DNA of 64,000 bases, taken from NCBI GenBank assembly GCA_001599815.1, contig BCIA01000006.1:2730961-2794960 (forward strand), written 5' to 3'. The stretch is from Furcasterigmium furcatum. Lineage: Eukaryota > Ascomycota > Sordariomycetes > Glomerellales > Plectosphaerellaceae. This document shows, in pieces, positions 21,301 to 33,567 of this stretch (the first letter of the stretch is position 1; every line of letters starts with the position of its first letter). Below the pieces are notes generated by a model. It saw nothing but the letters and a program-made list of their open reading frames with translations. It did not search any database and was not told the DNA's origin. The position numbers and the translations under genes were made by a program.

Positions 21301-23942
21301 ACGGAGTCCACAGCTTGCAAGCCTGGTAAGTGCCTCACAACCGAGCGGCGACCGACATTGGCTGGAGTATGATCCTGTGTCGCCGCTTCGTCTGCGAAGA
21401 GTTCATAAACACTCCCATATCGGCACTGGTTTCTATGTCAAGACACGCAAATACAAGTACACTCAAGGCTCATCAAGGCTAGGCCGGGCACCTCGATCAT
21501 CGATCCTGTCTTCCGTCCCACAGGCGCAATCCACCATGGGGTGACATCGGCCCCAACACCCCTGTGGTCGTCTCCATGCTTGTGAGCGCGCGATATCTCG
21601 GGGCCCCTCCGCAGGCCTGGGCAACTGCACCGAGGTGAAGCCAAGCTTTCTAATCGATAGTGTACAGAATACCCGGTTTCCCATCACGACTGATCGACAT
21701 TGGAGGTACGAGGTACCCGGCCACTGGGATGCTTCCAGCGGGAATCCCACTGCTCAGCCGCGGCCAATTCTTGGCTCGAAGCTCTAAACAGGGCAACCGA
21801 GCAAAGGCCTTTCTCACAAAACGAATTCGTGTTGACCATGGGCAAGGGGCACTCACAAGTAGTTACGTATGTAGCTTCACAGGCAGTTTTCAACATGCTC
21901 TCCATCGCCCCTGATCGACTGTCGATTTGGTCCAGGCGGCGGGACACAAATAGCATGGGACCCACGGCGCAACACCCATTCGCTCGGGAAAAGGCGATCG
22001 AAGCATGGGGGAAATTCCACCCTGCGTCACATCCTGCACCGAAAACCTGGAAGGGAAATTGAGAAGTCCATTCTGCCCTCTCAGCCTTCGAGGCCAAGGG
22101 GCTGCCTCCGACGAACGAGGTCATATCGCTCGAACTGCCTTGGCTTTGGGGTGAGACGTGCTTGCTGGTGAGTACCTAAGTAGGCACAGTACAAGTTTTG
22201 TATGCTGCGCCCGTGCCAGGTGCTGATGAATTGTTGGTCAGATTCCGATCCCCCTTTTAATTCCTTGGTTAGAAAGCTCTCTCTGCTCCTGGCCCACTCA
22301 CACCACCCACCATTCTTCGCGACGGGCCACGCCCGCCAGGTACCAACAGGACGCAACCATCCAGAAATTTCCGTTGGCTGCTAGCTCGATGCGGCGATAA
22401 GCCTTTCGACTGCCTTGGTGGCGATGTCCAAAAGCTTCCTCTCCCGAGGATAGACACTGCCGGGCTGCTCACTCCAGCCGTATCTCCCTGATGTGGTGCT
22501 TGCTGTCGAGTACCAAGATCTCCGGTGTTTCGCTGGTGTATCTAAATGAAGGCTTAGATGAATTAAGCAGCGAGCGAGTGAACCCTTCCACGACGCTCTC
22601 GGTTTATGATGGCCACATTATTCGCCTCCAGTCAACAACGACTGCGACAACCTCCCCAGATGTCCCCCGTGAGCAGAGCCCCGCCATCACTCACACCTTC
22701 ACACTGTTGGCACAGGAGTCGCGTCGCGTCTTGCGTGCAGCGCCCGGGCCAGCCAGCATCGATAGACTCGACCAACACGACCCTGGCTTGCCTGGCTACC
22801 AACTACCAGAAGGGTAGTGCCCGTCCTCTGGTGACCAATGGGCTCTGCTCCCGCGTTAAGCTTTCATCCAAGACCCCAGCCCATTGTCGTGGTACCTATC
22901 AAGAAACTCCTCATCCGTTGATGACACGGATCGGACGGCATCAGGGCCCTGTTCTGGGTTCTGGGCAAACCGCCAGCTGAGTAGTGGCGCCGGGTTGTCC
23001 GCATTGTATGTGCTAGAACCATCGCCACAAGAACACGGTACATACATGCAGTCAATATTTGGAGCATCTACCGCGCACGAGAAGCTGCCACTATCCAATG
23101 GCAACGCAGGTTGGAGGGTAGTCAGGCATCTATCTGCCTTCCTGTCCCCTAATGTCTCACCTTGCGGAGAATCATCGATTCTCTGGCGTTGACAATGGCC
23201 GATCCAAGGCCGGCAGCATTCTCAACCCAGCCCTCGAAACATTCCTACGGTCAGTCCCAAGCCCTACCCACCACGACTTTCGGTCCTCGCGATGCAGGCC
23301 ATTGGTTTCCAAACTGCACATGCTTCATCTTGGGGGCACGCAGTCTGAAGGACTTGACGACGGGTAGAGGCGGGCATCGTCGACTGCCAGTGCAGTTGCA
23401 ACTGACTGGGGAAAAGGCCTGCTTACCTCCACGGTTAGCCATACCACAAACCGATGGATGATACAGCGCCATGCGGTCGACGCCGGATCCGACCCCGAGC
23501 AGAAGACCCTTCACATTCCCCAGCCCATCGGCCGAACTCGCCCGCATACCTCGCACTGCCCGAAGCACTCGCTCCCTGCATCGTCGCACCGGGAGCGCCG
23601 CACCGCTGCACGGAGCCAGATAAGCTTGTGCGCCCCCGGACGCTCGTTTCTGGGGACTTCCGACGGTCTCGGGCATATTGACCGCGTAGTGTGACGCTGC
23701 TGCGTCCGTGAGCGGAAAGCTTGGCTCGGGGCATGTGTAGCGGGAGAAGAAACGAGTGCAGCCAGCATTTAGATGGTTCGCATCAAAGACGGGCACGAGC
23801 ACGGAGTGACCCTGCTGGATCCCGGAGCCGCTGGGTGCCTCTTGTCACGGACACGGGACTGCTCGGCGATAAGAGTCGATCAGCTTAGCCCTCCATGTTG
23901 ATGGAGCTCTCCCTCATCGAGGGCAATCCTTGTGCTACGGCA

Positions 23943-23958
23943 GATGTTGCGCAACATC
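23943..23958. repeat. Perfect 16-bp palindrome
   Basis: gatgttgcgcaacatc reads identically on both strands. It lies 23 bases before another inverted repeat and about 390 bases beyond the 3' end of SMC5. It could be a dimeric transcription-factor site; no assignment is made. Confidence 0.85.
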
Positions 23959-23980
23959 GAGTTGAAACAGGCCTTCCGCC

Positions 23981-24017
23981 GCGGGCGGGATATTTATATC
24001 CATGTAACCCCGCCCGC
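23981..24017. repeat. GC-clamped inverted repeat with AT core
   Basis: Nine-base arms gcgggcggg (23981-23989) and cccgcccgc (24009-24017) pair perfectly around a 19-base AT-rich loop containing tatttatat. It could form a hairpin in RNA or DNA, or be a TATA element flanked by GC boxes. Confidence 0.8.
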
Positions 24018-24344
24018 AGTGTGTCGGGGGACAGCATAGAATGATGTTTGGGGCGCAGGCAGGGCAGAATGGGATGGAGGAGGACAGGACAACTCATAGG
24101 TAAAATCTGATATTGACGTAAGGCTGCCTGACAGAACCCGAATAGGTCCCGGCGTGGTCGTGTAAACTCCAGTCCCCTTCGCTGTGGTATGATCCATGGC
24201 CCCTTTATACCTCAAACGCCTGGCTACGTGAAAGCACTCGGTTACCTGGTCAAGGTCCCTGGTATCTCAGTAGACCGTGACTGCCCGCCTGCCGCTTGTC
24301 GCCAACGCCGCGCATACAGTCCATTTCCGCAAGCCGTCTCAACT

Positions 24345-27300
24345 CTATGCAGTCGCTTTAATACTCTGTTTGTGCAGCGTAAGGCACCGCTTGAAGTCGA
24401 GCTTCCCGCCGTCCGTCGGCATGTGCTCGCCGCTGGCGATGATGAGGGTCCGCATGCGCGGGTGGTAGTCGAGACCCGGGAGGAGCTTGGGCGTGATGAG
24501 GAAGTACTGGCTTGTGTGCTCGTTGCAGGCAATCTCGACCATGCGGCTGTGCACCATGCGCTCGTTACGGGGATCCATGCCCTGGTTGATCTCATCGACG
24601 ACTCGGAAGGGAGCCTGCGCCATGGCCTGCAGGGCCATGAGGAAGAAGACAGTCGACACGGCGCGCTCACCGCCCGACTGGCGCTGCTGGTCGAGTTGCT
24701 GAAGGGTCTCGTTTTCTCTGGGTGACCGTTAGTTAGCACTCTGGGCTGGGTGGGCGGCGGGGTTGAATGGCATACCTGAACTTGACCCGAATATCCAGAG
24801 CCCACTGCTCAAAGTCCTCGTCCTTGTGCACGCGGACCTCTCCGGCACAGCTGATCTGCTCAAAGTTGTACGCAAAGGCGTCGTTGATCTTGGAGACGAG
24901 CTCGTCGAGCTTTGGCTCCCACTTGTTTCGAATCCTGTCGACCTGGCGAGACAAGTCATCGCTCTTGCTCTGAGCCGCCTCCATCTTCTCGCGAAGCCTC
25001 TCGATCTCCCGTGCGCGCTTCTCAAAGTCCCGGATCACGTTAGGATTCGCTGCGTGGATGAGTTCCAGCTTCGCTTCTTCGGCCTGGATGTCAATGTCGA
25101 TCTCGGTAACCGACTTCTCGCCCGCAACTTCTTCGAGATGCTCTCGGCCGTTGGGGTGGGCTTCACATGCTTCGATGACACCCTGTTGAGCTCTCTCCGC
25201 AGCTTGCCTCTGTTCCTGTTTGTCTTTGTCGAGCTGCTCGATGATCCTCCGTTGCTCGTCAATCTTCTGTGTTATAGAGAGATTTTTCGCCTTGAGCCCG
25301 GAAAGATCCGAGTTGGCTTCGATTTCGCGGATCTGAGCTTCAACGAGGCCTTCCTGAGCTTGACGGATGTTTGCGATGCTTGCATGGTGTTTCAGCACAG
25401 CCCTGGCTTTGCGTACCAAAGCCTTGTCGAGGGCTACCCCAAGGTCGACAATAGTAGCTCTCATGGCCTCGAGCTCTCCCCTCTTGGTTTCTCTAGAGCT
25501 CTGCTCGGTTTCTGGATTGTGTTAGAGAGATTTTAGAGCGGGCCAAAGAAAACGTACCAAGCTTGTTCGGAAGAGCTCTGTACTCCGTATGCTCCTTTTG
25601 CAGCACGGCTTTCTGGTCCTTGAGTTCCCTCTGCGATGGATTAGTATGACGACAGATAGGACTCTCTGGAAGCAAACGTACGATTGTATCACCTTTGGCG
25701 TTATGTTGAGCCTCATTCTCGTTCATCTCGCGCTTGGCCTCGTTGCTTTGCTGCTTCATCTCCGCGAACCTGCTGAGTGTCTCGTCCAAGCGGCGTTGCA
25801 GCTCCTCCTTGCCAGACGAGTCTGCCTCGTCCTTCCACCAGCGTCCAGGATGGATTTCCCGCGTCAGGGTTGAGACACCGCTGGGACCGAGCTCCTTCCG
25901 ACGGGACACTCGATAAAACTGTTGGCCAGTTGCCCATTGCTGCACCTTGTCGTGGTCCATGAGCTGGTTATATTGTCGCTCATCGACATCTCTGAGTGCG
26001 ACACCGGCTATGTGTAGCTTTTTCTCGCTGCAGAGCATGGCCAATACCGGTTCCGGCCCGTTGAGGCAATCAATAGCAGAGCTGTCGAAGCCAAGGCGGG
26101 CTACTTCTTCCCGAGGCAGTCTCTGGAAGGACGAGAAGGGGGTAAAGCAGGTCCGGATAGACACGGACAGGCCCAGCTCCTTGTAGAAGTAGTGACTCAG
26201 CTTCTTGTGATCCGCCTTGGACTGGGTGGTAAAACACATGAAGTCGTCATTCTGCAGCAAAGCTTGGGCATGATCCGAGTACCGTTTGTCCTTGATGGAA
26301 CATGTGATCGCGGGCGGTCCGAACACCTCGTTCTCGAACTTGTCCTGGTTGTTCTGGAGCCACTTCCAGCCCTTGCCAACATCGGGAGAATGCTTCTCAA
26401 TGACTTTCAGCTGCTGACCCTCTCGTGTGTCCAGCTGGGCGAGCTCTTCTTGAAGCTGGTCCCTCTCTCGGGCTACTTGCACACCTTGCACTTTGATGTT
26501 TTGCACTTTTTGCCGAATCTGACGTCCTTCGGCCTCGAGTTCTCTGAGCTCGTGCTCTTGCGCTCGCTGCGAATGTTAGCGGGAATGTCTCGAAAATGGA
26601 CCAATACCACTCACGATCCTCTGGTTATATTCGGTCGGATCGAAGTCGGCCGGCTTGTTCTTGATCTTGTTCTCCAGCTCTCCAATCTTCTTGACAACCT
26701 TGGAAATCTCCTGCCGCTTTACCGTAAAGGCCTTGTGTTCCGCCTCGATCTTGGCCTGGCTTGAAGTCACCTCATCCTTGATGTTGTCGACATCGTTGAG
26801 AAGGCGATCGGCTTTGCCCTCAGCCGCTCGTACAGCTTCTTTCCGGGCTGCCACGGCTCGAGAGACGGCTTCTTGGTAGGCTTGCTTCTGGCTCACTAGC
26901 ACAAGGGACGGGCCGGACTCTTCCTGAAGCTGTTGCGCTCGCCTCTGTGCTTCCTTGAACTGGCGCAGGGTCTCCTTGTGTTTCGTCCGAGCCTCCTGGT
27001 ACACAACGATGGTGCGAGCAAGCTGCAGATCTCGCACGCGTTCTTGGGCCGCCTCTCTTTCCCTGAGCCTGTCCACATCTGCCTGCACAGCTTGCTGGCG
27101 GTTTTCGTAGTTTCCGAGCGTTTCGGTCAGGGAAGTCGACCGCACCTGGAGCTCCTTATGATCTTTATGCAAGTCCTGCAGCTGTTTCTGCCACTCCAGC
27201 ATCTCCGAAGGAGCAGCGGCTCGGAGGGTTTCGTGGAGGAGCTCAACTGGGGTGAGACCGGCAAATTCGACGACACGATCCTGCGGTAAGAACTGGCAGA

Positions 27301-27925
27301 GGTTGTCAATCTGAATGTTGAGCTCTCGAATGGTTTTCTGGACGGCCTTGTGTGTCGCGTCCTTGCCATTCAACCACCATTTCTGCGTATTCCGTTCACG
27401 GTCGATCTGAACTCGGACGACCGGATTGCGACGGTCCTGTCGTCGCCTCTGGAGCTCAATCTCGATTGTTGCGACCGATGTGCCGTTCTTTACGAAGTCC
27501 TTTGCGCTGCTCGCTCTTCCCATGAGCTTCGGGCTGTAACCCAGTCCGATGCAGATGGCGCACACCAGGGAGCTTTTGCCAGTTCCGTTGGGCCCCAGCA
27601 CCATGTTCAGGCTGGGACCAGGGAAGAACTCTGCATCGGTATAGGTGACAAAGTTTTGCAGCTTGACTCGGCGTATCGTGCCGGGGTGGAATCCGTCCTC
27701 GTCCGACAGGCCGTTGAGCCCATTTGTGCCGTTGATGCGAGGCTCTTCGCTAGAGTCGCCACCAGACTCTTCCTCGTCTTCCTCCTCTCCTTCTTTGGTA
27801 GCGCGGCGTCTCTGTCTCTTCGGACCATCGTTTTCTGCCGGGGAGTCGGACCCATATCGCGTAGTGTCTTCGTCGTCGTCGTCTTCAATCTCGCGCCGGC
27901 TGCGGCGCCGCGCCTGCGGTGGCAT
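24345..27925 (-). CDS. SMC5: Structural maintenance of chromosomes protein 5
   Basis: ATPase of the SMC5/6 complex, acting in recombinational repair and replication-fork stability. Exons 26615-27925, 25682-26566, 25558-25630, 24776-25511 and 24345-24717 give 1125 aa. Acidic, nuclear-signal-rich N-terminus (KRQRRR). Walker A GPNGTGKSS follows VKLQNFVTYTDAEFFPG; long coiled coils flank a hinge around residues 450-660; the C-terminal half has the ABC signature QRQSGGERAVST and Walker B FRVVDEINQGMDPRNER. The second intron is 51 nt and in frame, so the unspliced reading would insert 17 residues. Divergent from HSL1. Confidence 0.95.
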
Positions 27926-29683
27926 CTTGCGTGGATGTTTCTCGGTCGCCTAGTCCGTGGAGAGCGCAAGATTTCGGAAAGAGTGAGACGTGCCGAGCGC
28001 GCTCTGATGTTGGAATGCTAATAGTAGGCGTAGGGTCAAGAGGAGAGCAAGACGAAATGCAGTGGAGGCAGGCAGAATGTAGATTGTGGTGGACGCGATT
28101 GGACGCGTCTGGCGAATACCGCGGATGTGGTGGGGTAATTAATCAAGGCAAGGTACACTTACCACTGTGACCACCATGGCCACCACCTTCGGTCACGACA
28201 CTGGACCCTTTGGCAGTGCTTATGTAATCTCACAGCTTCGTTCCCAAAAGGGTAGGTGGGCATTCCTCAGTCCAACGTCCTCCCTTGCTTCAGTTCACCC
28301 AGCCAGCTCCTCCAACGTTGCTCAGTTTCGAGAAGTTCGTCTCGATTCGGGCCGTTGTCTTGCAATTTGATGGAGATAACCAAGTTGAAGAGTCTCAGCC
28401 CTCTCGTCTTCGAGTCGTGTCCTTCCTGCCCCTCGATGGACCGAGTTTGGACGTCGTCCATGCTTCGACGCGACGCTTGGTCCGAAATTGACCTTGAGAG
28501 GCCATGCAACAGAGCCTAGGGATACCCATATCTTCCCGGATACTTCTGGGTAGGTAGTCGCCTGATGACTCCCAGCCACAGTGTTTTCATTCAAGGATTA
28601 CTGTCACATCTGGCTACCTAGCCATAGCCGCAATGGCCGCCATCCGCTGCACGTCTTCCTCGCCACCGTGCCAGGCGACAGGTCCAGCTTCTTGCCGTCG
28701 AGCACGTCGATGACGATTTTCAGCCCTGCTTCGGGTCGTCGAGTACTTGGGACTACCTAGCATTCAGCCAATACTTGGTACCTATTGGGGCCTATGATAT
28801 GCCTTGGCTCTACAGCTTTACATTCCTGGCGAAGGCCGCCCGCCTGTCGAGGAATGCCGATATCCCCAATTAGCAGCAACCACCACATGACCAGATACGT
28901 AGCTGTACTCGGATGATTACACGGATCACAAGAGGATATCACGAGGCATTCCAAAGGAACGTGAGTCCTGGGTCTTCTTTGTACATGGCCCCCTCCCGGG
29001 GGGTGTTTGTTGCTCTGAGGTGCACTCTGAAGCACTGTCGCGATGCAACCCGACGACATGTTCCTTTCTGATCCCAACTCCCGCTGGTGAATCTCGGGGA
29101 TTCAAGTCCTCTGACAGGGAATTTTCTCGTCTCCGGAAGGAGCTACTAGGTGCGCTGCTGCAGCTCTTGACGCGCGTGCACCAACTTAAGTTTGCTGGGA
29201 CCCGACAGTAGCAGCAGCAGCACGTAGCTCTTTCCTCCCTGCGATCCCCTCCTGCATCATCGCAACCTCCAACTCCGCGAGACCCGCAGCATTCCTCGAG
29301 CAAAAACAAGTCGCCCTGATTTGCCCTTCCACCTCGGCCTTTCTCTTCCTACCCACTACCGCTCTCTTCCGCCGTCTGGTTTTACCCGTCCACTCTCCTT
29401 TTCGTTGCAGTATCTCTGGCTTTTTTGGGATCGTCCTCCTCCGTCTCCCCATCTCTCCGTCCTCCATCCTTTCGTGCGAAGGAGTCGTCAAGTAATTGCC
29501 TGACTGAGCACCTCCCGATCCGGTCACGGTTCTCGCCACTCGTTCAGCTCAGTCAGGGTGTCCTTCATTGATCGACATCTTCTATCAAAGTCATCTCGGC
29601 CGGCGCCTTCGAATCCTCCTCGATCGATCCGCGACCACTATTCAGGCATGTCCTAACCGCCAATCGATCGTTCATCCGGTATC
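27926..29683. other. Divergent upstream region of SMC5 and HSL1
   Basis: No gene recognised. About 29220-29680 is pyrimidine-rich and probably the HSL1 leader. A short AGC run is at 29208-29222. Confidence 0.55.
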
Positions 29684-32600
29684 ATGTCCGAGCCCGTTCG
29701 AGCCAGGGCTCTGGCTGCCCGATACCCATTGGGGGATGCCACCAACCGCATCAACAACTCTCTCAACCAGCCGACAAACAAGAACATCAAGATCGTGGAC
29801 CCTGATGTTGCCTCGATCCGCTCGGGCGCCAGCGCCTCTCAGGCTGGCCATGGCGTGGGCGATGCACAGAGAGACTCTCACGACCCCGAGTACAGGCATC
29901 GTGATAACTCGTCTACCGTAGCCTCCCAACCTCGCCATCCTCGTGCGCGCGCAGTCCAGGAGGCCGATCCTCCTTCCAAGCGCGCGTCTCAGGCATCGCA
30001 GACCTCGACGGCGCCTTCCAGCAACCGCAGCAGTGGTTACAACTACAAAACTCAGATTGGTCCCTGGCAGCTGGGCAAGACCTTGGGTAAAGGGTCCTCG
30101 GCGCGTGTCCGGCTCTGTAGGCATCGTCTCTCGGGCGAGTTGGCCGCTGTCAAGATCATTCCCAAGAAGGCCGCGTACCTTATACAGCATGGCAGTCTTG
30201 CAGCACTGCACAAGTACGACGACAGTCTTCCCGAACGCATCGATGGCGAGATGCGCGTGCCTCTTTCTATTGAGCGCGAGGTCGCCATCTTGAAACTGAT
30301 CGACCATCCCAATGTCATGAAGGTGTACGACATTTGGGAGAACCGATCAGAGATGTCTGTGCCCCCTGCCCTTGTGTCTAACAGTAGGGATGTTGACTGA
30401 CCGGACTAGTTATCTCGTTCTCGAATACGTCGACCAGGGCGACCTGTTCGACTTCATCAACAGCAATGGCCGCCTTACCGAAGAAGGCGCCATGTTCTAC
30501 TTTCGCCAGATCATGAGTGCGATGCAGTACTGCCACACCTTCAATATCTGCCATCGGGACCTGAAGCCGGAGAATATCCTGCTCAACTCCAAGAACCAGG
30601 TCAAGATTGCCGATTTTGGAATGGCCGCGCTGCATCAGTCTGATGGCCACCGCCTAGAGACTGCATGTGGCAGTCCTCACTACGCTGCCCCTGAGCTGCT
30701 GAAGAACCGCGCCTACCGTGGAGACAGGGCGGACATTTGGTCCATGGGTGTCATCCTGTACGCCATCTTGGCTGCCAGCCTCCCCTTCGATGATCCTGAC
30801 ATCAGGGTCCTGCTCGCAAAGACCAAGAAGGGTCAGTATGAGATGCCGGAGTTCCTCAGCCTCGAGGCAAAGGATCTCATTCGCCGCATGCTGCAGGTCA
30901 ATCCAGACACTCGCATCGGTCTGAAGGAGATGTGGCGTCACCCCCTGATCCTCAAATATGACTACCTGGACGACCTTGGTCACAGGGGAGGCGAGCCTCT
31001 CGATGTCCGCGAAGGCTTTCACTACGCGTCGGTCCGGCCTAATGAGATTGACCTCCACCTCGTTCGCCAGCTTCGCTCCTTGTGGCACATGTTCGATGAA
31101 CACCAGATCAAGCAGATGCTCTCGGATTCATCGAAGAACGATCAAAAGTTGTTCTACTGGCTTCTTCACAGCTACCGCCAGAAGCAACTCGAGAACTTTC
31201 TTCCTGAGCTGGCTCAGTCCCCCAGCGACTACCATCACCTTCATGAGCCTGTCTGGAAGAGGCGTGTCTCGACGTGCGAGTTCAACAGGCCGAACTCTCG
31301 GGGCACCGGTAGGAGCATTTCCAAGTTCACAGTCATCTCCCACGTCGCAGATACCGACGCGGGCACCGTAAGGAGCTACGACCCGTACAACGCCGACCAC
31401 CCGATGCGTGGCGAATCGGAAGTCAGCCATGCCAAGATCATCGTGCACCGCAAGAATCAGGCGAGCAGAAGCTCTGCGCGTGACGAGACTTATGTCACGC
31501 AGCTCTCGCGAAACGGCACCCGCTCCAGTACCCGTCACAATAGGGCTGCCTCCCAGAGAACCACGGCGACAAACCGACTGAACTCGATCAGCTCGCCCCG
31601 CAACTCCATGAGCTCCCTGCCCAGCAGCCGCCAAGGCACTCCATTTACTCGACAAGCTCCTCGCAAGAAACGCGCCATCGACTTTTCCCAGGCTTCCCAC
31701 ACCCGTAAGCAGTCTACAGATGCCCGCCATGCCAGGAAGGCCCCGCGTCAGCATCGTCCCGGCAGTGTCGTTGGCGACAGCTTGCCCTATCCGAAGCCCG
31801 GTAGAGGCGAGGGCCGGAGCAAAGCCAGCGTGATGATGGATAGGGCTCGTCCCAAGCTCAAGATCGTGGAGCCCAAAGATCCTCGCACTATAGTTGAGGA
31901 AGAAGTTCGCCACTTTTCCAACAGCATCGCCAAGGATTGTGATGAAGCCTTCACGAGCTCCATGATCGAAGCAGACATCAGCGAGCTTCCCAACTTGGAT
32001 GAACGACCCGGCGGAAAACGTGATTCGACACCATACTCCTTTAGCATCGGAACCCCGTCTATCACCTCGCCCACTGTGCAGTCTCACCCCTGGGATGCTC
32101 GCCCCTTGCCCCCTCTTCCGCCTGAGACCCCCGGCTCCCCCACTCCCGTTCCTCCTGAAGAGAAACCTGTTGTTTCGCAGCAGCCTGTCAAGGAAGAGCA
32201 GCCAGGCCGCAAGAGCAAGTTCCTCGGGCTTCTGGCAAAGCCTGTCCTGCTGCCGAAGCATGACCGCCGGGTCGTGTCCGCACCCGCCTACACTCAAGAT
32301 GGCCAGGCGTATGGCCACCTACCCCCGATCAGCGAGAACACACGCGAGTTGGATGGATCCCAGTACGACGCAGGCAAGTCTCGCATCGTGTCGGCTCCCC
32401 CTCCCAGGACTCCGCGTGAGCAGGCTGATGCGGAGGGCCTGGATTATCTCGCACGGGCCGGGGATACTATTCGCGTCGTCAACTCGCCCACTGCGACTAG
32501 TCCGGTGCCTGCTCCGCTGAATGTCCGCAAGAAGGTCCCAGAGAGACCGGGGATCTCCGTCAACACGGAGATCACTCAAGCCTACATGCATGGAGCCATC

Positions 32601-33567
32601 AACGAAGGCACGTTCCAATCCGCTGCAGCCGAGTCTGAGGCGGTGAAGAAGAAGAAATCCAGTTGGTTCCGCCGAAGCGGCAAAGAAGATGTCTCCCGCC
32701 GCCCGAGCGTCCGCACCGTGACCACGCAGTGGACTGCGACTACAGAGGGGACCAGGCCCTCCACGATTGCCACCGCATCCACCGTTCCTTCAAGATCCGA
32801 CAGGGCATCCGTGCAAGACACAGGTCTCCCACCCCCCATGGCTGCCAAGAGGAAGGCATTTGGGTTCTTGTTCTGGAAGAATAGCAAGAAGGATGACAGC
32901 GCTCGCATGAGCATCGCTGGTAAGTTTTTCCTCGGTTTGCCACCCCAAGGTTGCTAACACATGTTCCGCAGGTCCGGACCACGAAGACTCTTCGTCTCCC
33001 GACTACCAGCACTCGACCTATCGGGCAGGTAGCCGGGGCTATCAGCGAAGTCTGGCCGAGTCAGACTCGGAGGTGCGCAAGATTGAGGTACACCAAACCT
33101 GGATTGCGCGACTGTTCGGCGTCAAGCCCGCAATGAGCTACATGTGCCTGACCGTCTCGCGTCGGGTTGCCCGCCAGGAGATTATGATTCTCTTGAAGGA
33201 GTGGCGTCAATACGGCATTCGTGACGTGCAAGTGGACAAGGAGAGGAACATTGTGTTTGCGCGTGTAGCTGCTAAGAACTGTCAGTGCCCTTCCACTCCC
33301 TCGAGACATCGCATCTTTTGGGACCACCCTGCTAATATTGCCCCAGACCTCGAGATCAAGGAGGTGGCTTTTGCTGTAGAGATCATGACTGTCATCGAAC
33401 ACGGCAAGCGTGGTGCTCTGAGTATCGTCCGGTTCACACAGGAGCGCGGCGCGGCGAGCAGCTTCCAGCGGGTGGTCGACACCATCAAGACGGTCATGGA
33501 AACCCGCAACTTGCTCGTGACCGACGCGCGGAAGGAGAAGATGATGATCAAAACACTCAACTCATGA
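29684..33567 (+). CDS. hsl1: Nim1/Hsl1-type morphogenesis checkpoint Ser/Thr kinase
   Basis: CAMK-family kinase that links septin and bud-neck or septum state to mitotic entry through Wee1. Exons 29684-30354, 30410-32919, 32972-33280 and 33347-33567 give 1236 aa. Kinase domain about 122-415: GKGSSARVRL, AAVKIIPK, HRDLKPENIL, IADFGMAAL, and ACGSPHYAAPELL. The middle is a long disordered Ser/Arg/Pro-rich region with several basic clusters. The C-terminal about 160 residues (WIARLFGVKPAMSYMCL to the end) match the KA1-like membrane-binding domain of Hsl1/Gin4. The first donor is GTCTGT, an unusual GT site that gives SEIYLVLEY in perfect family register. Gin4/Kcc4 are paralogues in yeast; a single Hsl1-like gene is usual in moulds. 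Confidence 0.92.

Larger units (their letters stand above)
18322..24344. other. 6 kb gene-poor region
   Basis: No ORF with a recognisable domain on either strand. About 18340-19650 is purine-rich on the plus strand, i.e. pyrimidine-rich upstream of the minus-strand gene, and may be a long leader and promoter. Short CTGC/TGCC runs lie near 20690. Minus-strand exon-like pieces at 22856-23802 are discussed in the findings. A perfect palindrome and a GC-clamped hairpin lie at 23943-24017. No transposon features were seen. Confidence 0.5.

Noticed and set aside
31128..32318. 396-codon minus-strand frame within HSL1
   Set aside because: Antisense shadow of the disordered region of the kinase gene; no domain or spliced partner.
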